Both the position numbers and the translations under genes were made by a program. A stretch of 64,000 bases of DNA from the NCBI RefSeq assembly GCF_000732605.1, contig NZ_JPME01000018.1, positions 248,001-312,000 of the forward strand, written 5' to 3'. Below, piece after piece: positions 25,756-34,983 of the stretch. Origin of the DNA: Lacrimispora celerecrescens. Lineage in GTDB: Bacteria; Bacillota; Clostridia; Lachnospirales; Lachnospiraceae. How positions within the stretch are numbered: position 1 is the first letter of the stretch; every line of letters starts with the position of its first letter. The notes below the pieces were generated by a model. It was not told the DNA's origin. It did no database searches and saw only the letters and a list, made by a program, of their open reading frames with translations.

Positions 25756-26532
25756 CTAAAATTCTACCTCCTCAGCCTTAAATACCGGACCCTCCTTGCA
25801 GACGCGCTTATTATGAACCATGGAATGCTCGTCCACTGACTTGCTTTTGCATACGCAGGCAAGACAGGCTCCTATGCCGCAGGCCATCTTTTCTTCCAGG
25901 GACAAATAACATTCTATTTCATGTTCATAAGCATAGGCCTTTAGAGCCTTCAGCATGGGAGTGGGGCCACAGGCAAAGATCACATCTCCTTTTAAGCCCT
26001 GTTCCCGGATGGCGTCCAAAACATTGCCCTTCGTTCCAGCACTTCCGTCCTCTGTAGCAATATAGGTATCTCCGTATGGGCTAAATTCTTCATTTAAAAA
26101 CAGAACATCCCGGTATCCAAGCACCACCTGTTTCTCACAAGGTAAATGCTTTGCCAGTTCCAGCATCGGTGGAATTCCGATTCCGCCTCCGATCAAAAAT
26201 GCCTTTTTCCCTTTCCCGCCGGCTTCAAGTGGAAATCCATTGCCCAAAGGTCCCAAGACCTCAATGGTATCCCCTTCTTTATAATGGGAAAACTCTTCCG
26301 TTCCTCCGCCTACAACCCGGTACACCAGCCTTAAAAGGCCCTTGTCCTTATCAGTCTCACAAATGCTGATCGGTCGGGGCAGCAGCTTTGCTCCATCCTT
26401 AGTATATAGGTCAACAAACTGTCCCGGCACTGCCTGGGCAGTGATTTCCTTTGTCTTAATCCACATGCTGTATACATCGTCTCCAAGCCGTGTCTGACTG
26501 GCGACCACAGCAATTTCCTTTATCTTTGCCAT
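25756..26532 (-). CDS. pyrK: Dihydroorotate dehydrogenase electron-transfer subunit
   Basis: A 258-residue FAD/[2Fe-2S] protein of the ferredoxin-reductase type. It has the RPISI flavin motif, GGGIGIPPML nucleotide loop and a C-terminal cluster site CGIGACLACVC...C. It connects PyrD to NAD. It lies between pyrF and pyrD with no gap. Confidence 0.96.
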   Translation of the reverse strand: MAKIKEIAVVASQTRLGDDVYSMWIKTKEITAQAVPGQFVDLYTKDGAKLLPRPISICETDKDKGLLRLVYRVVGGGTEEFSHYKEGDTIEVLGPLGNGFPLEAGGKGKKAFLIGGGIGIPPMLELAKHLPCEKQVVLGYRDVLFLNEEFSPYGDTYIATEDGSAGTKGNVLDAIREQGLKGDVIFACGPTPMLKALKAYAYEHEIECYLSLEEKMACGIGACLACVCKSKSVDEHSMVHNKRVCKEGPVFKAEEVEF

Positions 26533-26541
26533 GCGATCCCC

Positions 26542-27459
26542 CTATAATACCCTGTTGATGTCAGTGACCATGTCAATAACCGCCTGTCTGGAAGCTTCAC
26601 CGAAATGCTCTCCGCCAAACCGGGCGTATTTTTCAGATTTATAGGCTGCAATAATTCCCCTGGAGGAGTTCACAATTGCTCCTAGGCCATCCTCGTTGAA
26701 GCAGGGTTTTAAATCCTCAGCCGTTCCTCCCTGAGCACCGTATCCCGGTACCAGGAAATAGGTGTTTGGCATCAGCTTGCGTAGAATTCTGCTCATCTCC
26801 GGATAGGTGGCCCCCACAACAGCTCCCACATTGCTGTAAGTGCCATCCATGCAGTCTGCCCCCCATTCAACGACCTTATCTGCAACCAGTTCATACAGCG
26901 GTCTTCCGTTAATCAGCTGATCCTGGAATTCTCCGCTGGAAGGGTTGGAGGTTTTCACCAGTATGAAAAGGCCTTTGTCTTCTTCCTTGCATACATCCAC
27001 AAAGGGCTTCACGCCATCGGTCCCCAAATATGGATTGACCGTAAGGAAATCTGTGCCGAAAGCAGAAAAGCTTTTGTTTCCAACCTTCACCTGACCGATG
27101 TGTGCCGTAGCATAAGCGGCGGATGTGGAACCAATATCTCCTCTTTTAGCATCTCCAATGACGAAAAGCCCCTTTTCCTGACAATAGTTAACTGTCTTTG
27201 TATACGCTTTCAAACCTTCAATGCCAAACTGCTCGTACATGGCAATCTGAGGTTTCACGGATGGGATCAGATCATAAACATGATCAACAATTTCTTTATT
27301 GAATAGCCAAATAGCTTCCGCAGCGCCTTCTAATGTTTCACCGAATTCTTCAAATGCCTTTTTCATTACATGCTCTGGTATATAGCTTAACATGGGGTCC
27401 AAACCTACGCAGATTGGGGCTTTTGTTTTCTGAATTTTGTCTATTAACTGCCTGATCAT
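26542..27459 (-). CDS. pyrF: Orotidine-5'-phosphate decarboxylase
   Basis: PyrF converts OMP to UMP. The 305-residue product belongs to the longer type (usually 270-310 residues), with ICVGLDP near the start and the catalytic DAKRGDIGSTSAAYA. I chose ATG 27459, which follows AAGGAGG; the open frame extends to 27516. First gene of pyrF-pyrK-pyrD. Confidence 0.95.
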   Translation of the reverse strand: MIRQLIDKIQKTKAPICVGLDPMLSYIPEHVMKKAFEEFGETLEGAAEAIWLFNKEIVDHVYDLIPSVKPQIAMYEQFGIEGLKAYTKTVNYCQEKGLFVIGDAKRGDIGSTSAAYATAHIGQVKVGNKSFSAFGTDFLTVNPYLGTDGVKPFVDVCKEEDKGLFILVKTSNPSSGEFQDQLINGRPLYELVADKVVEWGADCMDGTYSNVGAVVGATYPEMSRILRKLMPNTYFLVPGYGAQGGTAEDLKPCFNEDGLGAIVNSSRGIIAAYKSEKYARFGGEHFGEASRQAVIDMVTDINRVL

Positions 27460-27512
27460 AGCTTCCTCCTTGGATCTCTTTTCCCTAATTTTTTTTATTC
27501 TTACCAATTCTA

Positions 27513-28169
27513 TCATAAGAAAGAACTGGCTTCAAGCCTTTTACCAAACTGATCGTAAAAATCCTGATCCTTGTCATAGGGCATAAGATAAAACTGCTTT
27601 AAAACATACATGCTGATCTTATTTGCCAATGTCTGATCCTCATTTTCTTCCATTTCTCTTTCCAGTCGTTTTAAGAAGAAGTGCCAGTCAGACACAAATC
27701 TCTCATACCGTTTTACATCAGGAGTGTCAATCCATTTGCGCACCTTGACCTTTACCCTGTTTTCCTTCCTGCACTCATGTACCTGGAGAAAATACTGAAA
27801 GCCCTGCTCATCATAGATCCTCCCCAAGGGGAACAATCGGCAGATCCCCGGCCGGAAACCATGGATCCCGCATCGTCCCTCCCGGTTTAAGAACCCGCAT
27901 CGTTCCTCTTTTCCTCCCATTTTTAGGTTTGGAAGCACGATACCATCCACCACCTGAAGTTCCAGCTTATCTGCTAGAAGCTCCTCCATCGTACAATTAA
28001 GATTTACCGTCAGCCGAAAGCAGTCAAGAGGATCCAGAGTAACCGACTGCCCCATTCCCTGACAACAGGCCGAACAGTCCTTGCAGTCACCACAGTCCGC
28101 CTTTACCATATCGTTTAAGCTATATAATTTTCCATCTGAGATTTCTTTCCAATCGATGTCCCGTTTCAT
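27513..28169 (-). CDS. YkgJ-family cysteine-cluster protein
   Basis: A 218-residue protein with the YkgJ-type pattern CGDCKDCSACCQ near residues 26-37 and CGFLN-x5-CGIHGFRPGIC about 90-110, probably binding a Zn or Fe-S centre. Function is unknown in the family. It lies upstream of pyrF but with a different spacing; its stop is 53 bases before the pyrF start and it may share the transcript. The ribosome site is weak. Confidence 0.8.
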   Translation of the reverse strand: MKRDIDWKEISDGKLYSLNDMVKADCGDCKDCSACCQGMGQSVTLDPLDCFRLTVNLNCTMEELLADKLELQVVDGIVLPNLKMGGKEERCGFLNREGRCGIHGFRPGICRLFPLGRIYDEQGFQYFLQVHECRKENRVKVKVRKWIDTPDVKRYERFVSDWHFFLKRLEREMEENEDQTLANKISMYVLKQFYLMPYDKDQDFYDQFGKRLEASSFL

Positions 28170-28244
28170 GAATCGTTTTCCTCAACTTTCTTTTTAACAA
28201 ACATGGATATTCTACCATCTCTTACCTATACATTCAATGGCATT

Positions 28245-29114
28245 TTAATAAGATTTACAGAGCTCCATGAAAGTGTTCATCGTTGAAGTCAGATATTTAC
28301 TGCGATGATAGATAATATTAAAATTTCTTATTAAGCGTGGGTCTATAGGTACCTGTTTAACAATGCCTTCGGCTATGTCCTTTTCAACGAGAAGATATGG
28401 CAGGACGGAAACTCCAATTCCTGAAGAGACGCCCTTTACAATCGCCTGTGTGCTGGTACTTTCCCATAGTGGATGAACGGATAATTGCGCCATGGAAAAG
28501 TAACCATCTAATATCTCACGACCTGCACTTCCTTTTTCTCTCATTAGTAGATCATAATCCGCAATTTCAGAAAGCGTGATGTGATCTCTTTTGCTCAAAG
28601 GATGGGAAGGTGATACAATCGCACACAAAGAATCTTCCATGAATGGCTCATAAACCATATTCTCCTGCTCCGGAACTGTTTCTATTAAGCCAATATCCAC
28701 ACCATTATCAAGAATATGCTGCTCGATGGCAGCTGAGTTATTAATGACAACTTCGATTGTAAGATCTGGATATAACAGCTGCATTTCCTTTATGATACCG
28801 GGTAAAACATGTGTGCCAATGGTTATACTTGCCCCAATCCTTAAAGTGCCGAGAGTTTCCCAATTACGGATTTTCTTTTCCATCTCATCAAATTGGGAAA
28901 CGATATGAATCGCATAACTGTAAAATTCGCTTCCGCATTCCGTTGGCAGGATCCGTCTTCCGATCCGTTCAAATAAACGGATGCCATAGTATTCTTCAAT
29001 TTCCTTGATTGCAAGACTTACGGATGGCTGCGCTAAATGCAATGCAGCCGATGCTTTTGTAATGCCTCCGTTTTGGTATACAGAAACAAAAATTTGAATG
29101 TGCCGGAGTGTCAT
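28245..29114 (-). CDS. LysR-family regulator next to chromate transporter
   Basis: A 289-residue regulator with the N-terminal helix-turn-helix (GGITKASAALHLAQPSVSLAIKEIE) and a C-terminal two-lobe effector domain. It is divergent from the split chrA genes, with 105 bases between start codons, the usual layout for a LysR protein controlling its neighbour. Effector unknown; oxyanion sensing is one possibility. Confidence 0.9.
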   Translation of the reverse strand: MTLRHIQIFVSVYQNGGITKASAALHLAQPSVSLAIKEIEEYYGIRLFERIGRRILPTECGSEFYSYAIHIVSQFDEMEKKIRNWETLGTLRIGASITIGTHVLPGIIKEMQLLYPDLTIEVVINNSAAIEQHILDNGVDIGLIETVPEQENMVYEPFMEDSLCAIVSPSHPLSKRDHITLSEIADYDLLMREKGSAGREILDGYFSMAQLSVHPLWESTSTQAIVKGVSSGIGVSVLPYLLVEKDIAEGIVKQVPIDPRLIRNFNIIYHRSKYLTSTMNTFMELCKSY

Positions 29115-29219
29115 GATCTCATCCTTTCAAATCATAATGAAATTATTATATATTTAATAAAATAATACTATTTTACATAATAATCAACTGTAAATATAAT
29201 AAATGTAAGGAGGCGAAAC

Positions 29220-29786
29220 ATGAAAATGAAGAAAAATATTTTATTACAACTATTTATATCCACTTTGTACTTAAGTGCCTTTACGTTTGGAGGCGGATAC
29301 GTGATCGTCACATTGATGAAAAAAAAGTTTGTGGATGAATACCATTGGATCGAAAATGATGAAATGCTGGACTTAATTGCCATTGCCCAATCTGCCCCTG
29401 GTGCCATTGCCGTAAACGGTGCCGCTGTTGTGGGTTATAAACTGGCTGGAACCGCAGGCACCATAACGGCAATCATAGCAACCATCATTCCCCCATTTGT
29501 TGTCATTTCGGCTATTTCTGTTTTTTACACAGCTTTTAGAGACAATGCAATGATCAGCCTGATGCTTGAAGGAATGCAGGCGGGCGTCGGGGCCGTGATC
29601 GCCTCCGTAGTCTATGAAATGGCACGGGGAATTGTACAAGGACATAGCAAAAGCTCAAATTTAATTATGATCGGAGCATTTATAGCTGCCTTTCTTTTAA
29701 ACGTGAACGTAGTATATGTGGTGCTTGCGTGCATCTTAATAGGAATCCTGCGGACGTGGTTTGAAATGGAAGGGAGGAAAAAATGA
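29220..29786 (+). CDS. chrA: Chromate transporter family, first half
   Basis: A 188-residue membrane protein with five to six hydrophobic helices and the FTFGGGYVIVTLM motif of CHR transporters. It is a short-chain CHR protein; the partner half follows with a four-base overlap (ATGA). The ATG follows AAGGAGG. CHR proteins move chromate or another anion across the membrane. Confidence 0.9.
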   Translation: MKMKKNILLQLFISTLYLSAFTFGGGYVIVTLMKKKFVDEYHWIENDEMLDLIAIAQSAPGAIAVNGAAVVGYKLAGTAGTITAIIATIIPPFVVISAISVFYTAFRDNAMISLMLEGMQAGVGAVIASVVYEMARGIVQGHSKSSNLIMIGAFIAAFLLNVNVVYVVLACILIGILRTWFEMEGRKK

Positions 29787-30352
29787 TTTACTTACAGCTG
29801 TTTTTGAGTTTTCTCCAAATAGGAGCATTTAGTTTTGGAGGCGGTTATGCCGCCATGCCGTTAATTCAAAGTCAAATCGTAACTCATCATAAATGGTTAA
29901 GCATGACGGAGTTTACGGATTTGATTACCATATCCCAGATGACACCAGGTCCCATAGCAGTGAATTCCGCGACCTTTGTAGGCATTAAAATAGCTGGGAT
30001 TCCCGGAGCAATGGTGGCGACTGCAGGATGCATTCTTCCCTCCTGCATTATGATTACACTAATTGCTAAATTCTATTTGAAATACAGAAAGATGACCGTA
30101 CTTCAGGGCGTTTTAAATTCCTTGCGTCCCGCTGTTGTGGCTATGGTAGCAGCTGCCGGGATATCAATCTTGCAATCTGCATTCTGGGGCGGCAATTCAT
30201 TTATAAATTTAGCAAGTACCCGATGGAGTTTAATTCTCATATTTGGCATATGTATTGTCTTATTGCAGAAATTCAGAATGAATCCGATCTGGGTCATGAT
30301 ATTGGCAGGTGTTATGAAGGTCACTGCTTCTTTGATAGGAGGAGGATTATGA
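29783..30352 (+). CDS. chrA: Chromate transporter family, second half
   Basis: A 189-residue membrane protein with the FSFGGGYAAMPLIQ motif and MTPGPIAVNSATFVG. It pairs with the preceding short-chain protein to form a functional heterodimer, as known for paired CHR genes. It overlaps its neighbours by four bases on each side, so the three genes are translationally coupled. Confidence 0.9.
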   Translation: MIYLQLFLSFLQIGAFSFGGGYAAMPLIQSQIVTHHKWLSMTEFTDLITISQMTPGPIAVNSATFVGIKIAGIPGAMVATAGCILPSCIMITLIAKFYLKYRKMTVLQGVLNSLRPAVVAMVAAAGISILQSAFWGGNSFINLASTRWSLILIFGICIVLLQKFRMNPIWVMILAGVMKVTASLIGGGL

Positions 30353-30846
30353 AGCTGATTGTCAGGCAGAAACTTGGAGAATATATTGTTTACGATGAGA
30401 GTAACAGCGTTGTTGGAAAATGGAAACAAAGCTATTTTCAAGGCGCAAAAATGGAGTTTCTTGATACAAACGGAACAGTTCTATATACTATAAAAAAATG
30501 CGGGGAAAGAATTGAGATAAAAGGGAAAGATGACATCATATCTGAATGCCGGTTCCATTATGCACAGGATGGGAATGGAACTATCATACAGAAAAGTCTG
30601 TTCAGACCACCCATGGCAGAAAAATCAGTGACGGATTCCTTATGGGGCAAAATTGTCATCATACAGAATGAACAGAGAGATTTCACGATATTCCTAAATG
30701 GTATGGAAGTGGGAAATATGACCCGCATGATGTCTTTGCGGAAACTACTCATAATAAATTCCCCTGCTATATCAACGGAGCAATGCTGTGTTATTTTTAT
30801 ATTGGGAATTTATATGCTCCATGATGATGACATAGAGATTGTCTAA
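30349..30846 (+). CDS. Unknown 165-aa protein coupled to chrA pair
   Basis: A 165-residue protein with no signal peptide or clear membrane helix until a hydrophobic C-terminus (about 130-155). The body is beta-rich (KLIVRQKLGEYIVYD, KWKQSYFQ), faintly like a tubby/LURP-type barrel, but I do not recognise a family with confidence. ATG 30349 overlaps the end of chrA (ATGA) after AGGAGGAG. The longer open frame to 30223 is inside chrA. Co-translation suggests a part in the same function. Confidence 0.6.
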   Translation: MKLIVRQKLGEYIVYDESNSVVGKWKQSYFQGAKMEFLDTNGTVLYTIKKCGERIEIKGKDDIISECRFHYAQDGNGTIIQKSLFRPPMAEKSVTDSLWGKIVIIQNEQRDFTIFLNGMEVGNMTRMMSLRKLLIINSPAISTEQCCVIFILGIYMLHDDDIEIV

Positions 30847-30882
30847 ATTGCTATTTTGCTTCACAAATTTTTCACAATTTAA

Positions 30883-30925
30883 TTAGCACTCAACTATTGA
30901 CAGTGCTAACAATGTGTGTTATATT
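30883..30925 (+). promoter_or_regulatory. CIRCE operator and promoter of hsp20
   Basis: TTAGCACTC (30883-30891), nine bases, then CAGTGCTAA (30901-30909): a CIRCE element with one mismatch, the binding site of HrcA. It overlaps -35 TTGACA (30897-30902); a 17-base spacer leads to -10 TATATT (30920-30925). HrcA would repress this gene until heat stress. Confidence 0.9.
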
Positions 30926-30995
30926 ACATGTATAACAAATAGAAATGCATCGGAAATCCGGTGACATATAAATTTCCAAAAAGGAGGAACCCTTT

Positions 30996-31409
30996 ATGTT
31001 ATTAACCAGAAGAAATAGCTTATTCGATGATTTTTTCAATGATCCGTTTTTTACGGATGCATATCACAACAAACAGTCCCTGATGAAAACTGACATTGAG
31101 GACAATGGAAACGGCTATGTCATTGATATGGAACTCCCAGGTTATAAAAAAGAGGACGTACGGGCCGAATTAAAAGATGGGTATCTGACCATAAGCGCAG
31201 ACACAGTCTCTGAAAATGAAGTAAAGGACCAGAAAAACTATATCCGCAGGGAGCGTTACAGCGGTTCGGTAAAGAGAAGCTTTTATGTAGGCTCCGGCTT
31301 AAAACAGGATGATATCAAAGCATCCTTTGAAAACGGCATCTTAAAACTTGTCGTTCCAAAAGAGGCTCCAAAGCAGATCGAGGAAAACCACTATATCACC
31401 ATTGAGTAA
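30996..31409 (+). CDS. Hsp20 small heat-shock protein
   Basis: A 137-residue alpha-crystallin-type chaperone. The crystallin core covers about 35-135, with YVIDMELPGYKKEDV, the ENGIL-type groove-contact motif (FENGILKLVVPK) and a C-terminal beta-strand; it lacks a long C-terminal extension with an I-X-I motif. It holds unfolding proteins under stress. ATG 30996 follows AAGGAGGAA. The upstream CIRCE box fits heat control. Confidence 0.95.
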   Translation: MLLTRRNSLFDDFFNDPFFTDAYHNKQSLMKTDIEDNGNGYVIDMELPGYKKEDVRAELKDGYLTISADTVSENEVKDQKNYIRRERYSGSVKRSFYVGSGLKQDDIKASFENGILKLVVPKEAPKQIEENHYITIE

Positions 31410-31421
31410 TGCAATATAGAC

Positions 31422-31460
31422 AAAAAGGGAAGGCCCCTTAGAGGACCTTCCCTTTCTTTC
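31422..31460. terminator. Terminator after hsp20
   Basis: AAAGGGAAGG pairs with CCTTCCCTTT with an inner stem, and T-rich TCTTTC after it. It sits between convergent genes, so may serve both strands. Confidence 0.8.
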
Positions 31461-31476
31461 TGTACCAGTCGAACGA

Positions 31477-32250
31477 TCAGCATTTATACTCTTTTAAAAA
31501 TGCCGTAGTCACATATGCCCCGCTCTTATAAGACTTTTTCTCCATGGCTTCCTCTGCTTCCAGCTTTACATTTATCCACATTTCTTCCGCAGCAATGGTT
31601 AAATGAGAAAGCATAATCCCTGTGCTGATCTCCCGCATGGATACAAGAGAAGGCGACGGCAGGAATTCCCTGCAGGAAAATACATAGATTTTATCATGAT
31701 AAACGATAAAGCGCCAAGGCTGTGTATTCATGGCCGACGGAGCAAGACGGACAGCCTTTAAAATATTTTTCATGGATTCCCCGGCTTCTTCCTTAAACAC
31801 GCATAATTCCTTTAAAGGAAGCCGTTTTGCCGTTGCAGGATCACGGTAAAGCAGCGTTTTCGGATAGCCAAAGGCGACCACGATCACCTTCTTCATACCT
31901 GTCAGGCCTGGGTCCGGAATCTTTGCATTCCCAAGATAACAGGTTCCAAGTCCTTTTCCTGTCATATATAAAAGAACATGCTCCAGCACATATCCTGCAT
32001 TTGCCAGATACCCATCCTTTTCCTCAGAGTATAATACCAGATAATAAGGTGCCTCCACCTTCCACAATCCCTTAACAGGCAGGTGTTCCTCCATATTCTC
32101 ACTTATTTCCAGTTTTATCTCAATATCCCCGTGCAGCCTTGGTATATTATCCCCAAAATAAAGGATGTCCTTTAGAAGCTGCTCCGGGACCCGTTCCTTC
32201 TTAAACTTTCTGATCGATCTTCTCTTAAATATCATCTGATACAGATTCAT
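31477..32250 (-). CDS. Nitroreductase-family flavoprotein
   Basis: A 257-residue protein starting MNLYQMIFKRRSIRKFK, the FMN-binding N-terminus of the nitroreductase family, with LAPSAMNTQPWRF later. It is longer than the usual 170-220 residues, owing to a middle insert. Such enzymes reduce nitro- or quinone compounds with NAD(P)H; no substrate can be inferred. ATG follows AGGGGAG. It lies just past pepF on the same strand. Confidence 0.85.
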   Translation of the reverse strand: MNLYQMIFKRRSIRKFKKERVPEQLLKDILYFGDNIPRLHGDIEIKLEISENMEEHLPVKGLWKVEAPYYLVLYSEEKDGYLANAGYVLEHVLLYMTGKGLGTCYLGNAKIPDPGLTGMKKVIVVAFGYPKTLLYRDPATAKRLPLKELCVFKEEAGESMKNILKAVRLAPSAMNTQPWRFIVYHDKIYVFSCREFLPSPSLVSMREISTGIMLSHLTIAAEEMWINVKLEAEEAMEKKSYKSGAYVTTAFLKEYKC

Positions 32251-32284
32251 ACCTGCTCCCCTCTCCTCTATCCAAAAACCAGAC

Positions 32285-34069
32285 TTAAATAAGCTGGCTC
32301 ATTTCCTCCAAAAGTCCGGCAAACACCTGGAGTGCATCCTTCACAGGTTCTGCTGTCCCCATGTCAACGCCACAAAGCTTTAATAAGTCTATGGGAGTCA
32401 TCGAATTTCCGCCGCTTAAAAATTCAAAATATCCCTTGACCGCATTCTCATCTCCCTTAAGAATCCTGCTGCTGATTGCAATGGCAGCCGAAAACCCGGT
32501 GGCATACTGGTATACGTAAAATGGTGTGTAAAAATGTGGAATTCTGGACCATTCATAATCAATTTCCTGGTCAACCACCATGTCCGGACCAAAATACTCC
32601 TCATTCAGCCGGTGGTATATTTTACAAAGAACCTCTGCAGTAAGCACTTCTCCTTCCCCTGCACGGCGATGAGTCTCTGCTTCAAACTCTGCAAACATGG
32701 CTTGACGGTAAAGAGTCCCCCGGAAACTGTCCATAAAATGATTCACAAGATAAGCCCGTTCCTTTTTATCTGACGTAGTCTCCAATAAATGCCGGATAAG
32801 CAGCGCTTCATTGCAGGTAGAGGCCACCTCCGCTACAAAGATCTTATATCCTGCATCGATATAGGTCTGGTTTTTATCGGAAAACCAGCTGTGAAGGGCA
32901 TGCCCCATCTCATGAGCCAGAGTAAACACACTGTCAAGGGTTCCGTTAAAGTTTAACAATACATAAGGATGAATTCCGTAAACACCCCAGGAATATGCGC
33001 CGCTCCGCTTTCCTTCATTCTCATATACGTCGATCCACCGGTTAGTAAAGCCTTCTCTTAACAGAGATAAATAGTCCTCTCCCAGTGGCTTTAGGCCTTC
33101 CAGCACCATGGACTTGGCTTCCTCAAAAGTATATTTACGTTCTTCCCTTGATACCATGGGTACATATAGATCATACATATGCAGTTCATCAACTCCAAGG
33201 GCCTTCTTTCTTATGGATACATATCCATGGAGACTGGGCAGTTCCTCATGAACTGCTTTTAAAAGATTGTCATACACTTCCTCCGGAATCTCATTCTCTC
33301 CAAGGGAATGGGCTCTGGCGGAGGGATAATTTCTTGCTTTTGCGTAAAAAGCCGCCTGTTTCACATTGGAAGAAAAAGTAGCAGCCAGAGTATTACTAAA
33401 CTGCCCATAGACGCTATAAAGGGCCTCAAACGCGGATTTTCTCACCCTTCTGTCCTGCTTTTCCATAAGAGCTACGTAGTTTCCATGAGTGATTTTAACA
33501 GGCTGATTCTTTTCATCCACGATTTCAGGGAACTTCACATCCGCATTATTAAACATATTAAAGATCTCCGAAGGAGCGGAGGTAGCTTCCATTGACTTTG
33601 CTAACAAGGCTTCCATAGAGGCTGACAAGGTATGGGCCTTCTTCTTTAAAATGATTTCTAAGGTTCTGTCATAACGCGTAAGCCCGGTCGTGTTCTTCCG
33701 GTAACGGTCAAGGGTTTCCTCCGGTATTGCCAGGATTTCCGGTATCAAAAATGATGACAGCCCTGCTGCCTCATAGGAAAGGGACCTTGCCCTGGAGGAA
33801 AATTCCTGATATCTGGCATTGCCTGTATTCTCATCGGATTTCTGCTTCCCGTATACAAATAATGTTTCAATCTTTAAGGATAACTCCTCATCAAACTTAA
33901 GACAGGAAAAAAGCATCTCGCCTGAATCCGCCAGATGTCCTTCATATCTTTTATAACCTGAAAGCGAGCGTTCTGTTTCACGGAACAAATCCTCCCATGC
34001 ACTCTCAGAAGGTAGAATGTCCGCCAGGTTCCAGGTATCGCAAACCGGTATTTCTTCTCTCTTTTTCAA
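32285..34069 (-). CDS. pepF: Oligoendopeptidase F
   Basis: A 594-residue M3-family zinc peptidase that cuts short peptides in the cytosol. The zinc motif LAHEMGHALHSW lies near residues 377-388, and a downstream glutamate (EVASTCNEALL) completes the site. The start codon is TTG 34069, after GGAGGG; no better ATG start is near. Length is normal for PepF. Confidence 0.95.
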   Translation of the reverse strand: MKKREEIPVCDTWNLADILPSESAWEDLFRETERSLSGYKRYEGHLADSGEMLFSCLKFDEELSLKIETLFVYGKQKSDENTGNARYQEFSSRARSLSYEAAGLSSFLIPEILAIPEETLDRYRKNTTGLTRYDRTLEIILKKKAHTLSASMEALLAKSMEATSAPSEIFNMFNNADVKFPEIVDEKNQPVKITHGNYVALMEKQDRRVRKSAFEALYSVYGQFSNTLAATFSSNVKQAAFYAKARNYPSARAHSLGENEIPEEVYDNLLKAVHEELPSLHGYVSIRKKALGVDELHMYDLYVPMVSREERKYTFEEAKSMVLEGLKPLGEDYLSLLREGFTNRWIDVYENEGKRSGAYSWGVYGIHPYVLLNFNGTLDSVFTLAHEMGHALHSWFSDKNQTYIDAGYKIFVAEVASTCNEALLIRHLLETTSDKKERAYLVNHFMDSFRGTLYRQAMFAEFEAETHRRAGEGEVLTAEVLCKIYHRLNEEYFGPDMVVDQEIDYEWSRIPHFYTPFYVYQYATGFSAAIAISSRILKGDENAVKGYFEFLSGGNSMTPIDLLKLCGVDMGTAEPVKDALQVFAGLLEEMSQLI

Positions 34070-34209
34070 TTAAATCCCTCCAACTCCTTTACTTGTGTTT
34101 ATTCTATCACCCATATTTCAAAGAAACAATCAGCAATATGGAAAATATTTTATTGATTTTACACATTTTATTGTATTATACTATACGAAAACGAATCAGG
34201 AGTCCTGCC

Positions 34210-34980
34210 ATGAATATGATACGAACGAAAGCCCCCAGTGAAACGCAAAACAGCGACTTGCTCCACCTGCAGGAAGCCTGCAAAAAACACGATAATATTT
34301 CTCTCACCTTTCCCATGGAAGAAGAATGTATTTTTTACTTATTATATGAAGAAGACAGTCTCTTATCCGCCATTTGTACATTTTTTAATGAAAACGGAGA
34401 CTATGAATGCAGTGCTTATACCATTCCGGCAAACAGACAGCGGGGATATTTTACCATACTTCTGGAAGAGCTTTTGAAAGAAACGGGAGACCATGATCTG
34501 GTTTTTCCCGCAGAAGAAACCTGCGAAGATACTGTCCTTACCCTTCATGCCATAGGAGCCGATCTTTGGTATCAAGAGCATTTGATGGAGCTTACTTCTT
34601 CCGCTTTTTTAAAAACCGGCCTGACTAAGAACAACCGTTTTTCTGACTCTCTTACACTCTCTATGACCTGTGATGACGAAAAAGAGCCTTCCCTGTGTAC
34701 CTTTCTGATAAATGGCAGCCCTGTAGGCTCCTGTTATCTGGATTTCAGAGGGCAGTCCGCCTCTTATTTTTACGGGTTCGAAATTTCTGAAAGTTTACGG
34801 AACCAGGGACTTGGCAGTGCCTGCCTTTCTCTGCTTTTGGATACCTTATTTTTAAGACCTGGTTTTGAAAAAATTAAAAAGCTTATTCTTCAAGTGTCCG
34901 GCCAAAACGGCCCTGCCATGGCCTTATATAAAAAGGCAGGCTTCCAAATTACGGAAAGCCTGTCCTATTATATATACTGA
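34210..34980 (+). CDS. GNAT acetyltransferase, probable two-domain
   Basis: A 256-residue protein. The last 80 residues hold the acetyl-CoA motif ESLRNQGLGSACLSLLL and the ending GPAMALYKKAGF, typical of GNAT. The N-terminal half has a weaker, partial GNAT-like fold (IPANRQRGYFTILLEELL). I start at ATG 34210, with GGAG eight bases upstream; the open frame to 33997 overlaps pepF antisense. Substrate unknown. Confidence 0.8.
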   Translation: MNMIRTKAPSETQNSDLLHLQEACKKHDNISLTFPMEEECIFYLLYEEDSLLSAICTFFNENGDYECSAYTIPANRQRGYFTILLEELLKETGDHDLVFPAEETCEDTVLTLHAIGADLWYQEHLMELTSSAFLKTGLTKNNRFSDSLTLSMTCDDEKEPSLCTFLINGSPVGSCYLDFRGQSASYFYGFEISESLRNQGLGSACLSLLLDTLFLRPGFEKIKKLILQVSGQNGPAMALYKKAGFQITESLSYYIY

Positions 34981-34983
34981 ACA

